A stretch of 64,000 nucleotides of DNA from Metabacillus indicus LMG 22858 (GTDB lineage Bacteria > Bacillota > Bacilli > Bacillales > Bacillaceae). The notes below the pieces were generated by a model. It was not told the origin of the DNA and did not search any database. It saw nothing but the letters and a program-made list of their open reading frames with translations. Of this stretch, positions 35,017 through 45,831 are shown one piece after another. Within the stretch, counting starts at the first letter, position 1, and each line of letters starts with the position of its first letter. The stretch spans positions 310,001 to 374,000 of the forward strand of contig NZ_JGVU02000006.1 in the NCBI RefSeq assembly GCF_000708755.2. The letters are read 5' to 3'. A program made the translations under genes and the position numbers.

Positions 35017-35993
35017 GAATGAACACCCTTTTCAATGATCACTTGAACGTAGTGATGCAGTTTCTTCCCGTTCTTCAGAATCGTTTTCAGCTCTTTCTTT
35101 TCCGCACGGGTAAGGTCCTGTACAGGCAGATAATGCACATCATCATACTCTTTAATTCTCTTTAAATTCGACATCCTGAACTGAAGCAATCTCAGAAAAC
35201 TGTCTTTATAGATTTCAAGTTCATTTTTATATTCACCCTGCCGGGAAAGGCTGTTTATCCGCTCAAGGGTGGAGGATTCCATAATCCCTTCTTTAATGGC
35301 AAGAATTCTGACCGCATTGACATATGGAAGAAATGCCGCCTGTTTAATGTTCAAGCACCCCTGATAATGGCCGCTGCTTTCTGTAAAAATCTGTCCGAGC
35401 GGTCCGACAGACGGTTTGATGTGCATGATGGTATCCAAAAACCTTTGCAGAAGCTTTGGCGTTTTCTTTTGATAACTGTCTACTCTCCGCTTTAAGCGGA
35501 CAAGCAGCTTATCCTCCCCCGCCATCGTTCTTGCATCAATGAAGATCTGCAGGTATCTCATCGATTCAAAGCTGACATCTTCCATCCATTTGTCGAGCTG
35601 TCCTTCATATCCTTCTGCTGACTTGCACCATAAAGGATTTGAGCTCATCACTCTCCCTTCGCAATAAGGGTAGCCTGCAGCATGAAGTCCGTCCGATAGT
35701 TCTTTTCCGAGAGCCAGAAAGTATTCCTCTTCAGCTGCACCGCTTTTTTCATACACCATTCCATGATCCTGATCGCTTACGGCCCCCTGCTCAAATCTCC
35801 CTGCACTCCCCATGACAAACCATGCATAGGGCGAAGGAGGATCCCCTTTCTCCTCCTTCACAATCTGCAGAGACCGTTCGAAAACCGTCCGCATTACCCG
35901 GTCATGAAACACATTCAGCGAATGCGCATCAGACATATGATTCTGAATCTCTTTCTCTCTCCACTCCTTGATTGACCCGTAGCTATCTCCCAT
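35013..35993 (-). CDS. DUF294-type putative nucleotidyltransferase
   Basis: A protein related to the catalytic half of GlnD-like nucleotidyltransferases. The NTase motif is 'VMGSAGRFEQGAVSDQDHG' (G..GR.E and S-D-Q-D, about 63-81 of the longer frame), then a DUF294 C-terminal helical domain. The usual upstream CBS/cNMP sensory domains are lacking. It lies 24 bp after amtB and overlaps the exonuclease, making an amtB-DUF294-exo operon. The ATG at 35993 is chosen over the GTG at 36002, but the ribosome site (AAAGGG) does not settle this. Confidence 0.75.
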   Translation of the reverse strand: MGDSYGSIKEWREKEIQNHMSDAHSLNVFHDRVMRTVFERSLQIVKEEKGDPPSPYAWFVMGSAGRFEQGAVSDQDHGMVYEKSGAAEEEYFLALGKELSDGLHAAGYPYCEGRVMSSNPLWCKSAEGYEGQLDKWMEDVSFESMRYLQIFIDARTMAGEDKLLVRLKRRVDSYQKKTPKLLQRFLDTIMHIKPSVGPLGQIFTESSGHYQGCLNIKQAAFLPYVNAVRILAIKEGIMESSTLERINSLSRQGEYKNELEIYKDSFLRLLQFRMSNLKRIKEYDDVHYLPVQDLTRAEKKELKTILKNGKKLHHYVQVIIEKGVHS

Positions 35994-36017
35994 GAACCGC
36001 ACGTCCCTTTCGCTCCA

Positions 36018-37283
36018 TTACGAGCTGATCTTATCCTCTTTTGATAAGAATACTTCAGGATAGCCGTAACTTCCATGCTCACTCATATCAAGACCCATAA
36101 TTTCTTCTTCCTCTGTCACACGCAGACCGCCCATCAGCTTTTTTGCTGCGTAAAGAATGACAAACGAAACGATGAAGGCATATGCACCTGATACCCCGAC
36201 GCCCATGACCTGAACGCCAAGCTGTTCAAAACCGCCGCCGTAAAAAAGTCCCGGCTTTCCTACTGTTGCAAGTTCAGGCGCTGCAAAAAATCCGGTTGAA
36301 ATGGTTCCCCAAACACCCGCTGCCCCGTGAACGGATAAAGCAAAGATCGGATCGTCTATTCTTTTCTTTTCAAAAAATCTCACACTATAGAAAACTAGGA
36401 TTCCGGCAACAAATCCGATTAGAACAGCTGCCCACGTTTCTACAAATGCACATGATGCGGTAATCGCGACAAGGCCGGCAAGTGCCCCGTTCAGCATCGT
36501 CGGGACATCTGATTTCCCGAGAACCGCCCATGAAACAAGCAGAGCAGCAACCGCGCCGGCAGCAGCCGCAAGGTTCGTATTCAGGGCTACATAGCCGAAA
36601 AAGCCATCTTCCACTCCGAGCGTACTAGCGGCATTAAAGCCGAACCAGCCAATCCACAGTACGAGCACACCAAGAGCCGTAAAGACCTGGTTGTGGCCGA
36701 AAATACTGTTGGCAGAGCCATCCTGATTAAATTTTCCGATACGGGGTTTTAACAGAATTGTAGCAGCTAAAGCAGCCATAGCACCTGTTAAATGAACAAC
36801 TGTCGAACCGGCAAAGTCCTGCTTGCCATGCTCTGCTAGCCATCCGCCTCCCCAAATCCAGTGCGCAACTACAGGATACACCAGCGCCGAAAACAAAACC
36901 GTGAACACAAGATAAACCGAAAGCTTCGCGCGCTCAGCAAATCCGCCAAGAGCAATGGTGATCGCAATCCCTGCGAATGCAAGCTGAAAAAGAAAGAAAA
37001 CAGATGAGGATAAATTCATCCCCTCAAGCTCATATCCTGAATAGAAAAAGTGTGATAAACCTACAAAGAAATTGCCGTTGTCACCGAAAATAAAACCGAA
37101 TCCAACCGCCCAGAAAATAAGCGATGCAAGACCAAACGTAAAGATCGTTTTCCCTGCAATATGCCCTGCATTTTTCATCCTGGTTGAGCCTGCTTCAAGC
37201 AGAATAAACCCGCCCTGCATAAGTATGACAAGAATGGCACCAAGCACCACCCATAAACTGTTTAATAAATACACCGAATCCAA
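36018..37283 (-). CDS. amtB: Ammonium transporter, AmtB/NrgA family
   Basis: A 421-residue membrane channel for ammonium. About eleven hydrophobic segments are seen; landmarks are 'MQGGFILLEAGSTRMKNAGH', 'VAHWIWGGGWL', the twin conserved histidine regions 'DFAGSTVVHLTGAMAALA' and 'SVHGAAGVWGTISTGFFA', and an acidic cytosolic tail. The TTG start has AAGGAGG eight bases upstream. In Bacillus amtB is usually paired with a PII gene (glnK/nrgB); here DUF294 and exonuclease genes follow instead. Confidence 0.92.
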   Translation of the reverse strand: MDSVYLLNSLWVVLGAILVILMQGGFILLEAGSTRMKNAGHIAGKTIFTFGLASLIFWAVGFGFIFGDNGNFFVGLSHFFYSGYELEGMNLSSSVFFLFQLAFAGIAITIALGGFAERAKLSVYLVFTVLFSALVYPVVAHWIWGGGWLAEHGKQDFAGSTVVHLTGAMAALAATILLKPRIGKFNQDGSANSIFGHNQVFTALGVLVLWIGWFGFNAASTLGVEDGFFGYVALNTNLAAAAGAVAALLVSWAVLGKSDVPTMLNGALAGLVAITASCAFVETWAAVLIGFVAGILVFYSVRFFEKKRIDDPIFALSVHGAAGVWGTISTGFFAAPELATVGKPGLFYGGGFEQLGVQVMGVGVSGAYAFIVSFVILYAAKKLMGGLRVTEEEEIMGLDMSEHGSYGYPEVFLSKEDKISS

Positions 37284-37321
37284 TTGAATGTCCTCCTTGA
37301 TGATTATTACCTTACATTACA

Positions 37322-37338
37322 TGTTATTAAACATAACA
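37322..37338. promoter_or_regulatory. TnrA/GlnR-type box upstream of amtB
   Basis: TGTTATTAAACATAACA is a perfect 6-5-6 inverted repeat and matches TGTNANAWWWTMTNACA at 15 of 17 positions. nrgA is a known TnrA target in Bacillus. It lies close to the gene, so whether it activates or represses cannot be told. Confidence 0.7.
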
Positions 37339-37425
37339 TAAAACTATTATTCTATATTCTATCTGAATATTAAATGTTGTCAACCAGTTTTCTGTAAATC
37401 ATGTCACAAATCCTAACATTGATGA

Positions 37426-38511
<1,086 letters not shown>

Positions 38512-38532
38512 GGAAAAAGAGAGTAAAACTGC

Positions 38533-38566
38533 AGCACTCCGGTTTATGGGAAGCCGGAGTGTTTTG
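38533..38566 (+). terminator. Terminator of ldh
   Basis: CACTCCGG and CCGGAGTG stem, followed by TTTT. Confidence 0.8.
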
Positions 38567-38603
38567 AGTTGGAAAATGTGCTGTTTAGCAGATGGATGGA
38601 AGA

Positions 38604-38980
38604 GTCATAAGAGGCTTCGATTGTTACCTTTAGCTGCGGCGGAAAGGCATGGAGGGTCATAAGAGGCTTCGATTGTTACCTTTAGCTGCGGCGGAAAGGC
38701 ATGAAGGGTCATTAGAGGCTTGGATTGTGACCTTCAGCTGCGGCGGAATTGTCTGAAAGGTCATAAGAGGCTTGGATTGTTACCTTCGGCTGCGGCGGAA
38801 AGGCATGAAGGGTCATTAGGGGCTTGGATTGTTACCTTCAGCTGCGGCGGAAACGGCTGAAGGGTCATAAGAGGTTTGGATTGTGACTTTCAGCTACGGC
38901 AAAAATATCTTAAGCGTCATATAGGCAACAGTTTGTGACCTTCATACATGATAAAGACCTCTGAAAGGTCATAAATTCCC
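38604..38980. repeat. Tandem array 4, 52-bp units (7 copies plus a partial)
   Basis: GTCAT recurs at 38604, 38656, 38708, 38760, 38812, 38864, 38916 and 38968, exactly 52 bp apart. The core reads GGTCATAAGAGGCTTGGATT followed by GTKACCTTCAGCTGCGGCGG. GGTCATAA pairs with TTGTGACC, span 26 bp, with one T-G pair, better on the plus strand. The array lies between the terminators of convergent ldh and cadA. The last two units are degenerate. Confidence 0.95.
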
Positions 38981-39002
38981 AAAAGCACTTATTCCATTCA
39001 AA

Positions 39003-39035
39003 AAAACACGAACCCCCGCAAGGTCCGTGTTCTCA
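39003..39035 (-). terminator. Terminator of cadA
   Basis: On the minus strand AACACGGACC pairs with GGGTTCGTGTT (one bulge), followed by TTTTTT. Confidence 0.8.
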
Positions 39036-39039
39036 CAAT

Positions 39040-41175
39040 CTATCTGTCTCTTTTTTCTTTTACTCTTAATAAACGCAATCCGTTGGCTGTCACAAGCAGG
39101 GTTGCTCCCATGTCTGCGAAAATGGCGATCCAGAGGGTCAGCCAGCCTGGAATGACAAGAAGCAGCGCAAGGAGCTTAAGTCCGAGTGCGAACGCGATGT
39201 TCTGCTTGATGATGACGAGGGTTCTGCGGCTTAAGTCAATGGCAAACGGCAGCTTCTTCAAGTCATCTCCCATCAGCGCTACGTCCGCTGTTTCAAGCGC
39301 CGTATCGGTTCCGGCTCCGCCCATGGCTATTCCTACTGAGGCTGCTGCAAGCGCAGGAGCATCGTTTACTCCGTCACCGACCATAGCTGTCTTGCCATAG
39401 GACTGCTGCACATCTTTAACGGCTGTTAATTTATCTTCCGGAAGAAGGTCTGCTTTTATGTCCGAAACGCCGAGCTGCCTGCCCACCGCTTCAGCAGTTG
39501 CAGCATGGTCTCCCGTCAGCATCACAGTCTTGCTGATTCCAAGCTCCTTCAGCTGATCGATCACCCTGATGCTGCTTTCCCGCACCTCATCTGCTGCAGC
39601 TAAAAGAGCAAGCGGCCCTTTATCTGTACCCGCAAGCATAACGGTTTTTCCTTCTCTTTGCAGGGAGTGCATTCGTTCTGTCCATTTGGAATCCAGCTTG
39701 CCCGACTCTTCAAACAGTGAGGCATTCCCCACATAAATCCATTCGCCGTCAACTTTTCCTTTCAGTCCTTTCCCAGTGACAGACGTAAAGTCTTCGACCA
39801 CCGGGGATTCAAACGGAAGATTGTAATCTCTTGCCTTCTTTAAAACGGCAGATGCAAGCGGATGCTGTGATTTGTTTTCAAGAGCGGCAATCTTTGTGAA
39901 AAATTCATCTTCAGAACGTCCTCCAGCAAGAACTTCAAAGTCCGTAACAGCGGGTGTTCCTTTAGTCAGGGTTCCTGTTTTATCAAAAGCCACAGCCTTA
40001 ATGCTGCCAAGCTCTTCAAGGTAAATGCCGCCTTTTATCAGCACTCCGTTCCGGGCCGCATTGCCGATGGCCGTTACAATGGATACAGGTGTAGAAATAA
40101 CGAGGGCGCACGGGCATCCTACCACTAAAACGGCAAGCCCCTGATAAATCCACGTTTCCCATGCACCGCCAAGAAATAATGGCGGAAGAACAGCAACCAA
40201 CAACGCGACAGCCATAATGGCAGGCGTGTAATATTTCGCAAACTTATCAACAAATGCCTGTGAAGGGGCACGCTCAGCCTGAGCCTCTTCTACCAGATGA
40301 ATGATTTTTGAAATAGCCGTATCTTCTGCAAGCTTCGTGACCTCAACCTCAAGAAATCCTTCTTCGTTCAGTGTCCCGGCAAACACATCTGCACCGGGGC
40401 TTTTTTCAGCTGGCATGGATTCACCGGTAATCGGAGCCTGGTTAACAGATGAAAAACCTTTTATAACCCTTCCGTCCATAGCAATCTTCTGTCCCGGTTT
40501 GACAATCATTAAATCTCCGACCTCAATATCATCAACCGATATCAGCGATTCCAGGCCATTTCTCCTAATCAGGGCTGTTTTCGGGGCTATTTCCATTAAA
40601 GAACGTATCGACCGGCGCGCCCTGTCCATTGAATAGGATTCAAGCGCTTCGCTGATGGCAAACAAGATGACAACAACCGCACCCTCACTCCACTCTCCAA
40701 TGATTGCAGCACCAATAACAGCGATTGTCATCAGTGTTCTCATATCGAATTCAAGGCGCATCAGATTTTTAAATCCCGTGAGGAAAAGCGAATATCCCCC
40801 AATGATTATGGCAACCAGAAATGCCAGAATAGACGGCAGGCTTTCTTCTCCATATGCAAAAAGAGAATAGTACCCGAAAGCAATGAAGCCTATTGATGCG
40901 AGCAATGCCCCATGCTTTTTGATAAAAGGTTCTGCCGGTGTTTCCACAGCCCCTTTTTCAGGAAGTATTTTCAGGTGCTCAAACGCACCGGCTTTCTCGA
41001 TTTCTTTTATACTGGCTGTTCCCATCACGGTCAGCTTGGCGGCACCGAAGTTCACTTTCGCATCCGTCACGCCGTCCAGCTCCTTGACGTTCCGCTCAAA
41101 CTTCCCGGCGCAGCCCGCACATGTAAAACCTTGTACCCGGTACACATTCTTCTCGGCTGATTGTTCAGCTTCCAT
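39040..41175 (-). CDS. cadA: Cadmium/zinc-exporting P1B-type ATPase
   Basis: A 711-residue metal-efflux ATPase. An N-terminal heavy-metal domain has GFTCAGCAG (residues 16-24), followed by membrane helices, the actuator '[20 protein letters not shown]', the metal-binding CPC in '[11 protein letters not shown]', the phosphorylated '[10 protein letters not shown]', and '[11 protein letters not shown]'. It exports Cd2+, Zn2+ and perhaps Pb2+. It overlaps cadC by 11 bp and is thus under CadC control. Confidence 0.93.
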   Translation of the reverse strand: MEAEQSAEKNVYRVQGFTCAGCAGKFERNVKELDGVTDAKVNFGAAKLTVMGTASIKEIEKAGAFEHLKILPEKGAVETPAEPFIKKHGALLASIGFIAFGYYSLFAYGEESLPSILAFLVAIIIGGYSLFLTGFKNLMRLEFDMRTLMTIAVIGAAIIGEWSEGAVVVILFAISEALESYSMDRARRSIRSLMEIAPKTALIRRNGLESLISVDDIEVGDLMIVKPGQKIAMDGRVIKGFSSVNQAPITGESMPAEKSPGADVFAGTLNEEGFLEVEVTKLAEDTAISKIIHLVEEAQAERAPSQAFVDKFAKYYTPAIMAVALLVAVLPPLFLGGAWETWIYQGLAVLVVGCPCALVISTPVSIVTAIGNAARNGVLIKGGIYLEELGSIKAVAFDKTGTLTKGTPAVTDFEVLAGGRSEDEFFTKIAALENKSQHPLASAVLKKARDYNLPFESPVVEDFTSVTGKGLKGKVDGEWIYVGNASLFEESGKLDSKWTERMHSLQREGKTVMLAGTDKGPLALLAAADEVRESSIRVIDQLKELGISKTVMLTGDHAATAEAVGRQLGVSDIKADLLPEDKLTAVKDVQQSYGKTAMVGDGVNDAPALAAASVGIAMGGAGTDTALETADVALMGDDLKKLPFAIDLSRRTLVIIKQNIAFALGLKLLALLLVIPGWLTLWIAIFADMGATLLVTANGLRLLRVKEKRDR

Positions 41176-41536
41176 GGATGCTCATCTCCTCTTGATGAAC
41201 AAAAGCAATCCGGATCTGCTGCAATACATGCTCATCATCCAATGAATAATAGACAAGTTTTCCTTCTTTCCGGAACTTTGCGAGACCGGAATTTTTCAAA
41301 AGCCGCAAATGGTGCGATGCGGTTGCTGTTGTTGTGCCGGTGATGGCGGCTGCATCACAGACACAAAGCTCCCCCTCTTCAAAAAGGGCACAGACAATTT
41401 TGAGTCTCGTTTCATCAGCCAGTGCTTTATAAATTCTCACAGCCCTTCCTGTATCCAGCTGTGCTGCTTTTCTTTTTGCCCGCTCCACCTTCTCAGAGTG
41501 AACACAGGTGATTTCACAAACATCCTGCAGATTCAT
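41165..41536 (-). CDS. cadC: CadC-type ArsR/SmtB metal-responsive repressor
   Basis: With the start at 41536 (123 residues) the first cysteines fall at Cys7 and Cys11 ([11 protein letters not shown]), exactly as in staphylococcal CadC, and the alpha-4 pair is in 'GELCVCDAA', giving the full four-Cys Cd/Pb site. The DNA-binding helix is '[16 protein letters not shown]'. It represses cadC-cadA and lets go on metal binding. GGGGTG lies six bases before this ATG. An earlier in-frame ATG at 41542 directly follows the ribosome site. Confidence 0.9.
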   Translation of the reverse strand: MNLQDVCEITCVHSEKVERAKRKAAQLDTGRAVRIYKALADETRLKIVCALFEEGELCVCDAAAITGTTTATASHHLRLLKNSGLAKFRKEGKLVYYSLDDEHVLQQIRIAFVHQEEMSIHGS

Positions 41537-41552
41537 TTTCATCACACCCCAC

Positions 41553-41603
41553 ATTCAAATCATTGTTTGAATAAAGTATATGCATGAATACATGAACAGT
41601 CAA
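41553..41603 (-). promoter_or_regulatory. cadC-cadA promoter with CadC operator
   Basis: On the minus strand TTGACT (41598-41603), 17 bp spacer, TATACT (41575-41580). ATTCAAATCATTGTTTGAAT (41553-41572) is an inverted repeat typical of CadC operators and covers the start point. Confidence 0.82.
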
Positions 41604-41619
41604 ACAATTATTTGAATGT

Positions 41620-41648
41620 TTGTATAAACAGAACATTTTTCCTATAAT
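41620..41648 (+). promoter_or_regulatory. czrA-type gene promoter with possible operator
   Basis: TTGTAT (41620-41625), 17 bp spacer, TATAAT (41643-41648). TGTTTGTATAAACA overlaps the -35 as an inverted repeat. Just upstream, TCAAACAATTATTTGA (41600-41615) resembles half of the CadC box. Confidence 0.65.
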
Positions 41649-41681
41649 AAAGGAACAATCGCCCGGAGAAGGAGAATATCA

Positions 41682-41996
41682 ATGTCTAATGAAAAACACG
41701 GGTCCTATCAGGACTTGGACGAAGAAACGCTGTTTATCGCATCGCAGACATTCAAAGCATTGTCCGATCCTACCAGACTCCGTATCTTAAATCTCCTGAC
41801 ACAGGGAGAACGCTCGGTCAATGAAATAGCTGAAACCTTATCTCTTCTGCAGTCAACCGTTTCCCACCAGCTCAGATTTTTAAAAAACCTGCGCCTGGTC
41901 AAATTCCGCAGAGAAGGCACCACCTTATTTTATTCACACGATGATGAACATGTTATCGGGCTTCTAAAACAGATGATTGAGCATGCGCAGCATTAA
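41682..41996 (+). CDS. czrA: CzrA-type ArsR/SmtB zinc/cobalt repressor
   Basis: A 104-residue ArsR-family regulator with HTH '[19 protein letters not shown]' and the alpha-5 metal site '[19 protein letters not shown]' (Asp, His, His, His), as in CzrA. No Cys site in alpha-3. It probably represses czcD, which lies convergent and has a matching box in its promoter. Metals sensed would be Zn2+ and Co2+. Confidence 0.88.
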   Translation: MSNEKHGSYQDLDEETLFIASQTFKALSDPTRLRILNLLTQGERSVNEIAETLSLLQSTVSHQLRFLKNLRLVKFRREGTTLFYSHDDEHVIGLLKQMIEHAQH

Positions 41997-42007
41997 AAAG
42001 ACAGCAG

Positions 42008-42036
42008 AAAAGCCCCATAATTCGGGGCTTTATTTT
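42008..42036. terminator. Bidirectional terminator between czrA and czcD
   Basis: AAAGCCCC and GGGGCTTT stem with 7-base loop; T-rich on the right, A-rich on the left. Confidence 0.85.
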
Positions 42037-42045
42037 AATTGTCTT

Positions 42046-42963
42046 TTAATTGCAGTGCTCATCCCCGCAGCAGCCTGATCCTTTCCAGTCGACCTGAATG
42101 GTTGTATGATGAAGTCCGAATTTGTCATGCAGCAGTTTGTTCGCTTCTCTTAGGACAGCCTGCTGTTCCATTCCTTCCTCCACTTCAAGATGACAGCTCA
42201 GTGCAGGAAAATCTGATGTAATCGACCATACATGCAGATCGTGCACCCCGTGTACACGGTCCATGTTCAGCAGAGCGCCTTTAATTTCATCCAGATTCAA
42301 GTTGCCCGGAACACCCTCCATCAAAATATGAAACGAATCCTTTGTGACCCTGAATCCGCTGATGATGATTAAGATGGCCACAATGATACTTGCTACCGGA
42401 TCTGCTGCTCCCCAGCCGAAAAACATGATCAGCAGGGCGGCGATAATGGCCCCGACAGAACCAAGCATATCCCCGATCACATGGAGAAAAGCACTCCTGA
42501 CATTCAGATTGTCATCCTTGTCACCCTTCATCAGAATAAATGCAGCTGCAATATTAACCAGCAGGCCGATGCTTGAAATAATCAGCATTCCTGAGCTTAC
42601 TACTTCCGGTGGATCCACAAACCGCTGATAGGCTTCTATAAAAATAAAAATCGAAATGACGATCAGCGTCAGGCCGTTTATGAATGCAGCAAGTATCTCA
42701 AACCGTTTGTACCCGAATGTTTTAGAAGAAGATGCCCCTTTTGCCCCGAATACCAGAGCCAGATAACTCAAGCCAAGCGCAGCCGCATCACTCAGCATAT
42801 GACCTGCATCAGAAAGCAGAGCCAGACTGTTTGTCAGAAGCCCCCCTATCACTTCAGCAACCATAAAGAGAGCAATAAGAGCAAACGCCCAAAGCAGTGC
42901 TTTTTTATTGTTCGTATGGTGGTGGTGATGCCCGTCATGACCATGGCTGTGAGAATGTCCCAT
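42046..42963 (-). CDS. czcD: Cation diffusion facilitator CzcD
   Basis: A 305-residue CDF-family zinc/cobalt/cadmium exporter. The N-terminus is His-rich (HSHSHGHDGHHHHH), six membrane segments follow with 'LLSDAGHMLSDAAALGLSY' (HxxxD of TM2) and 'VIGDMLGSVGAI' (HxxxD of TM5), then a cytoplasmic metal-binding domain with 'GVHDLHVWSI'. A Cys/His-rich tail 'GCCGDEHCN' is unusual. GGAGGG lies about eight bases before the start. Confidence 0.92.
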   Translation of the reverse strand: MGHSHSHGHDGHHHHHTNNKKALLWAFALIALFMVAEVIGGLLTNSLALLSDAGHMLSDAAALGLSYLALVFGAKGASSSKTFGYKRFEILAAFINGLTLIVISIFIFIEAYQRFVDPPEVVSSGMLIISSIGLLVNIAAAFILMKGDKDDNLNVRSAFLHVIGDMLGSVGAIIAALLIMFFGWGAADPVASIIVAILIIISGFRVTKDSFHILMEGVPGNLNLDEIKGALLNMDRVHGVHDLHVWSITSDFPALSCHLEVEEGMEQQAVLREANKLLHDKFGLHHTTIQVDWKGSGCCGDEHCN

Positions 42964-42989
42964 CCAAATCCCTCCGTTCTTCTTATATA

Positions 42990-43003
42990 TGAATATATGC
43001 TCA
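42990..43003. promoter_or_regulatory. CzrA-type operator of czcD
   Basis: TGAATATATGCTCA, extended to a TATATGA..TCATATA inverted repeat, matches the ArsR/SmtB consensus TGAAYAWATRTTCA at 13 of 14 positions and lies 27 bp before czcD. Confidence 0.7.
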
Positions 43004-43109
43004 TATATATTATTTCAAAACGTGTTGTTTTGTGCAAGTTGTACTTAGTTTTTACATTTCTATTTTAATTATCAGGTTTGTACGCCCTTAACGGAATGCA
43101 AGTATGAAA

Positions 43110-43138
43110 AAAACAGCCGCATCCCCTGCGGCTGTTTC
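43110..43138 (-). terminator. Terminator of the second ABC exporter operon
   Basis: AAACAGCCGCA and GCGGCTGTTT form a strong stem; on the minus strand seven T follow. Confidence 0.88.
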
Positions 43139-44128
43139 TTAGTAAATATCTCTTCTCGAAAAGACAAAAAACGATACGATGAGGCCGCACACGGCCCATA
43201 CGCCGAGGACACTCATTGAAAATCCGAGCGACATCCCGCTGATTGGCGGAGCCATTCCGGCTACGTAGTCTGTGAGCCTCAAGTTGACCATGAAAAAGTA
43301 TTTCGCTGATTCCCACGAGGAAACCATATTGGCAAGAATCGCTCCCGCAATCAGTGCTGCGAGCATGACGCCCATGACGGATGCCGTACTCTTCATGAGC
43401 ACGGACAGGGTAAAGGTAAGCGTGCCGATGACGACAGCGACGAACCATACGAGCCCAAGCTCCATCAGGATATACTGCCACTGGTCAATGAGCTGAACAT
43501 TTTCCGTGTTCAGTTCTTCTCCGGTCACGGTAAATCCGGTCAGCACAGGCATTGTCCACCCGCCATATCCGAAGACGACTCCAGATATCAGGTAAGACAG
43601 AACCCCAAGCGAAAGAACAATAAACGATATGGACAAAAGCAGGGTGATGTATTTACTCAGAAGGATCTTCCACCTTTTCACAGGTCTTGTCAACAGCAGT
43701 TTAATGGTGCCTCTGTTCGCTTCGGACGAGACAAGGTCTGCTGCAATGACCATGACCATGAGCGGCAGCAGGAGATCGATGGAATTTTCGGCGAACATCC
43801 TCATGAACGTCGGTGCTCCCGGCGCACTTGGATTGATGTCATTGTCCAGGTAGTATTGCTGCTGTTCCATTCGGATCTGCAAATATTTTTTCCATTCAGC
43901 TGAAATTCCGCTTGAACTCAGCCGGTTCTGGGCATTGATAATTTCCTGCTGCAGCTGAGTGCGCCAGTCTGTGGTCCCAAGTTCTTCTTGAAGCTGTTGT
44001 GCTTCTTTCATTTGTGCATAGGTGAAAAGGCCAACCAGGACGGCAAGAATTCCTGCGATAATAAAGAGCCGCTTTTTGCGGATGATTTTGATCATTTCGT
44101 TGTAGACAAGATTAATCAATGGTTTCAC
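43139..44128 (-). CDS. ABC-2 type transporter permease
   Basis: A 329-residue membrane subunit: one N-terminal segment, a long extracytoplasmic helical loop (about 40-120), then five more segments. 'EANRGTIKLLLTRPVKRWKILLSK' is the typical coupling stretch. The GTG start lies within the end of the ATPase gene (17 bp overlap). Same architecture as the permease at 12438-13205 with a larger loop. Substrate unknown. Confidence 0.82.
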   Translation of the reverse strand: MKPLINLVYNEMIKIIRKKRLFIIAGILAVLVGLFTYAQMKEAQQLQEELGTTDWRTQLQQEIINAQNRLSSSGISAEWKKYLQIRMEQQQYYLDNDINPSAPGAPTFMRMFAENSIDLLLPLMVMVIAADLVSSEANRGTIKLLLTRPVKRWKILLSKYITLLLSISFIVLSLGVLSYLISGVVFGYGGWTMPVLTGFTVTGEELNTENVQLIDQWQYILMELGLVWFVAVVIGTLTFTLSVLMKSTASVMGVMLAALIAGAILANMVSSWESAKYFFMVNLRLTDYVAGMAPPISGMSLGFSMSVLGVWAVCGLIVSFFVFSRRDIY

Positions 44129-45029
44129 CTTCAGTCAGTTCAATGAACAGGTCTTCAAGAGTAGGAAGCTTAACCTGGATTTCTTTTACTTTAACACCAG
44201 CTGAAACGAGCTTCCCGTTCCAGTCCGGGATATGTTCTTCTTCATGATACGTGACAATCTGCTGATCAAAGTCTGACAGGATGGCTGTTTCCGCTGCCAG
44301 CACTTCTTTCCCTTTTTCAGGAGGGTCAAGCTTCCAGATGACTCTCTCTTTCTCTGACAGGAGGTGCTCTACTGTGTCTACTTTAAGTACAGATCCTTTA
44401 GATATAATCGCCACTCTGTCGCACATCAGCTGAATTTCACTGAGCAAATGAGAGGATACCAGAACACTCAGTCCTTCTTCTTCTGCCAGGAACCGGATGA
44501 ATTCCCGCATTTCCCGGATGCCCACCGGGTCAAGGCCGTTTGTCGGCTCATCAAGAATGAGTACATCCGGCTTGCCAAGAAGAGCCTGGGCAATACCAAG
44601 GCGCTGGCGCATACCTAGGGAGTACGTGCTTACGCGGTCGTCAATTCTGTTCTGCAGTCCGACAAGGTCCACCACTTCCTGTATCCGTTCCTTCGGAAGC
44701 CCGGGAACCATGCGCCAGAAATACTGAAGGTTTTCCCGGCCTGTCAGGTAAGGATATAGTTCAGGGTTTTCCACAATGCACCCGATATGACTGATGGCTT
44801 TTGAAAAATCCGTCTTTAAATCATGACCGCAAATTGTAATCTTTCCTGACGTTGCTTTAATGAGCCCGACAAGCATGCGGATCGTCGTTGTCTTTCCTGC
44901 TCCGTTTGGTCCGAGAAAGCCGAATACTTCTCCCTTTTGCAGCTGAAATGAAATGCCTTTAATGATCTCTTTCCGTCCAATTTTCTTTTTAAGATCTGTC
45001 ACTGCGAGCGTTGTCTGCTTACTGCTCAT
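44112..45029 (-). CDS. ABC transporter ATPase
   Basis: The ATPase of the second exporter. Walker A 'GFLGPNGAGKTT', signature 'YSLGMRQRLGIAQALL', Walker B 'DVLILDEPTNGLDPVG' and switch 'VSSHLL'. The start MSSKQTTLAV at 45029 has GGAGGAG ten bases upstream and overlaps the hydrolase gene by 11 bp, so the three genes are one operon. Confidence 0.87.
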   Translation of the reverse strand: MSSKQTTLAVTDLKKKIGRKEIIKGISFQLQKGEVFGFLGPNGAGKTTTIRMLVGLIKATSGKITICGHDLKTDFSKAISHIGCIVENPELYPYLTGRENLQYFWRMVPGLPKERIQEVVDLVGLQNRIDDRVSTYSLGMRQRLGIAQALLGKPDVLILDEPTNGLDPVGIREMREFIRFLAEEEGLSVLVSSHLLSEIQLMCDRVAIISKGSVLKVDTVEHLLSEKERVIWKLDPPEKGKEVLAAETAILSDFDQQIVTYHEEEHIPDWNGKLVSAGVKVKEIQVKLPTLEDLFIELTEGETID

Positions 45030-45831
45030 CCTGCTTCTCCTCCCCGCTGAACACAATCAATGATGAAAGCCTCTCTCCGATCAGCTTATAGCCTTCTGAG
45101 TTAGGATGAAATTTATCGCTGTACAAGTAGTCATTCACGTTCTGCTCAAATAAATCGAACGTCGGAACCATGATGACGTTTGGGTATTTCGCTGCCGTCT
45201 CTGCGGATTCAAAATTCCACTGTCTGACAACAGCTGACGTCGTTTTTGCATCTTCAAGATCATTAAACGGGTTGTAGAGACCGACATAATAAAGCACGGC
45301 TTCCTTATTTATTTCGCGAATTTCGCTGAAAATGGCATCCAGATTCTTTACATACGCTTCTCTTGCCGCTTCATTTGCAGAAGCGTTCAGATTTTCCAAC
45401 GCCTGGCCGCCCTGGAACAAATCATTTCCGCCAATCGTCATGACAATCGTATCCGCTGAGCGGAGCTGCCTCTTGATTTCAGGCTTTTGGAGCTGACCTA
45501 TGACGTCTTTTGAGACTTGTCCTTTTACAGCCAGATTAGACAGGTTAATCTCTCTGTCTGTCTTTTCTCCGAGCTCATCCATCATGTAGCCGATGTATCC
45601 TTTACCGGACTGATCCCCGGTTCCCCGCGTTAGAGAATCTCCAAGCGCGACAATCTGATACTCCCCGTCGCTCGAAGCGCTTACTTCTTCCTTTTCACTC
45701 TGACCGGGCGAAAGATTAGCAGCCGGCCCGCTGAAAAAATAATGCTGAATCGTCCATCCAAGTCCAAATATCCATAAAGCGGTTGCCAGCACGGATAAAA
45801 TGCCGATAAACTTTGCTGCAGTTGGTTTCAA
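45019..45831 (-). CDS. SGNH/GDSL-type esterase or lipase, membrane-anchored
   Basis: A 270-residue protein with an N-terminal anchor (about 8-30) and an extracytoplasmic SGNH hydrolase domain: block I 'VALGDSLTRGTG' (Ser), block III 'IGGNDLF' (Asn) and block V 'DKFHPNSEGY' (Asp, His). It probably deacylates a lipid or envelope glycan. The TTG start has AAAAGGTG five bases upstream. First gene of an operon with an ABC exporter. Confidence 0.82.
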   Translation of the reverse strand: MKPTAAKFIGILSVLATALWIFGLGWTIQHYFFSGPAANLSPGQSEKEEVSASSDGEYQIVALGDSLTRGTGDQSGKGYIGYMMDELGEKTDREINLSNLAVKGQVSKDVIGQLQKPEIKRQLRSADTIVMTIGGNDLFQGGQALENLNASANEAAREAYVKNLDAIFSEIREINKEAVLYYVGLYNPFNDLEDAKTTSAVVRQWNFESAETAAKYPNVIMVPTFDLFEQNVNDYLYSDKFHPNSEGYKLIGERLSSLIVFSGEEKQDEQ

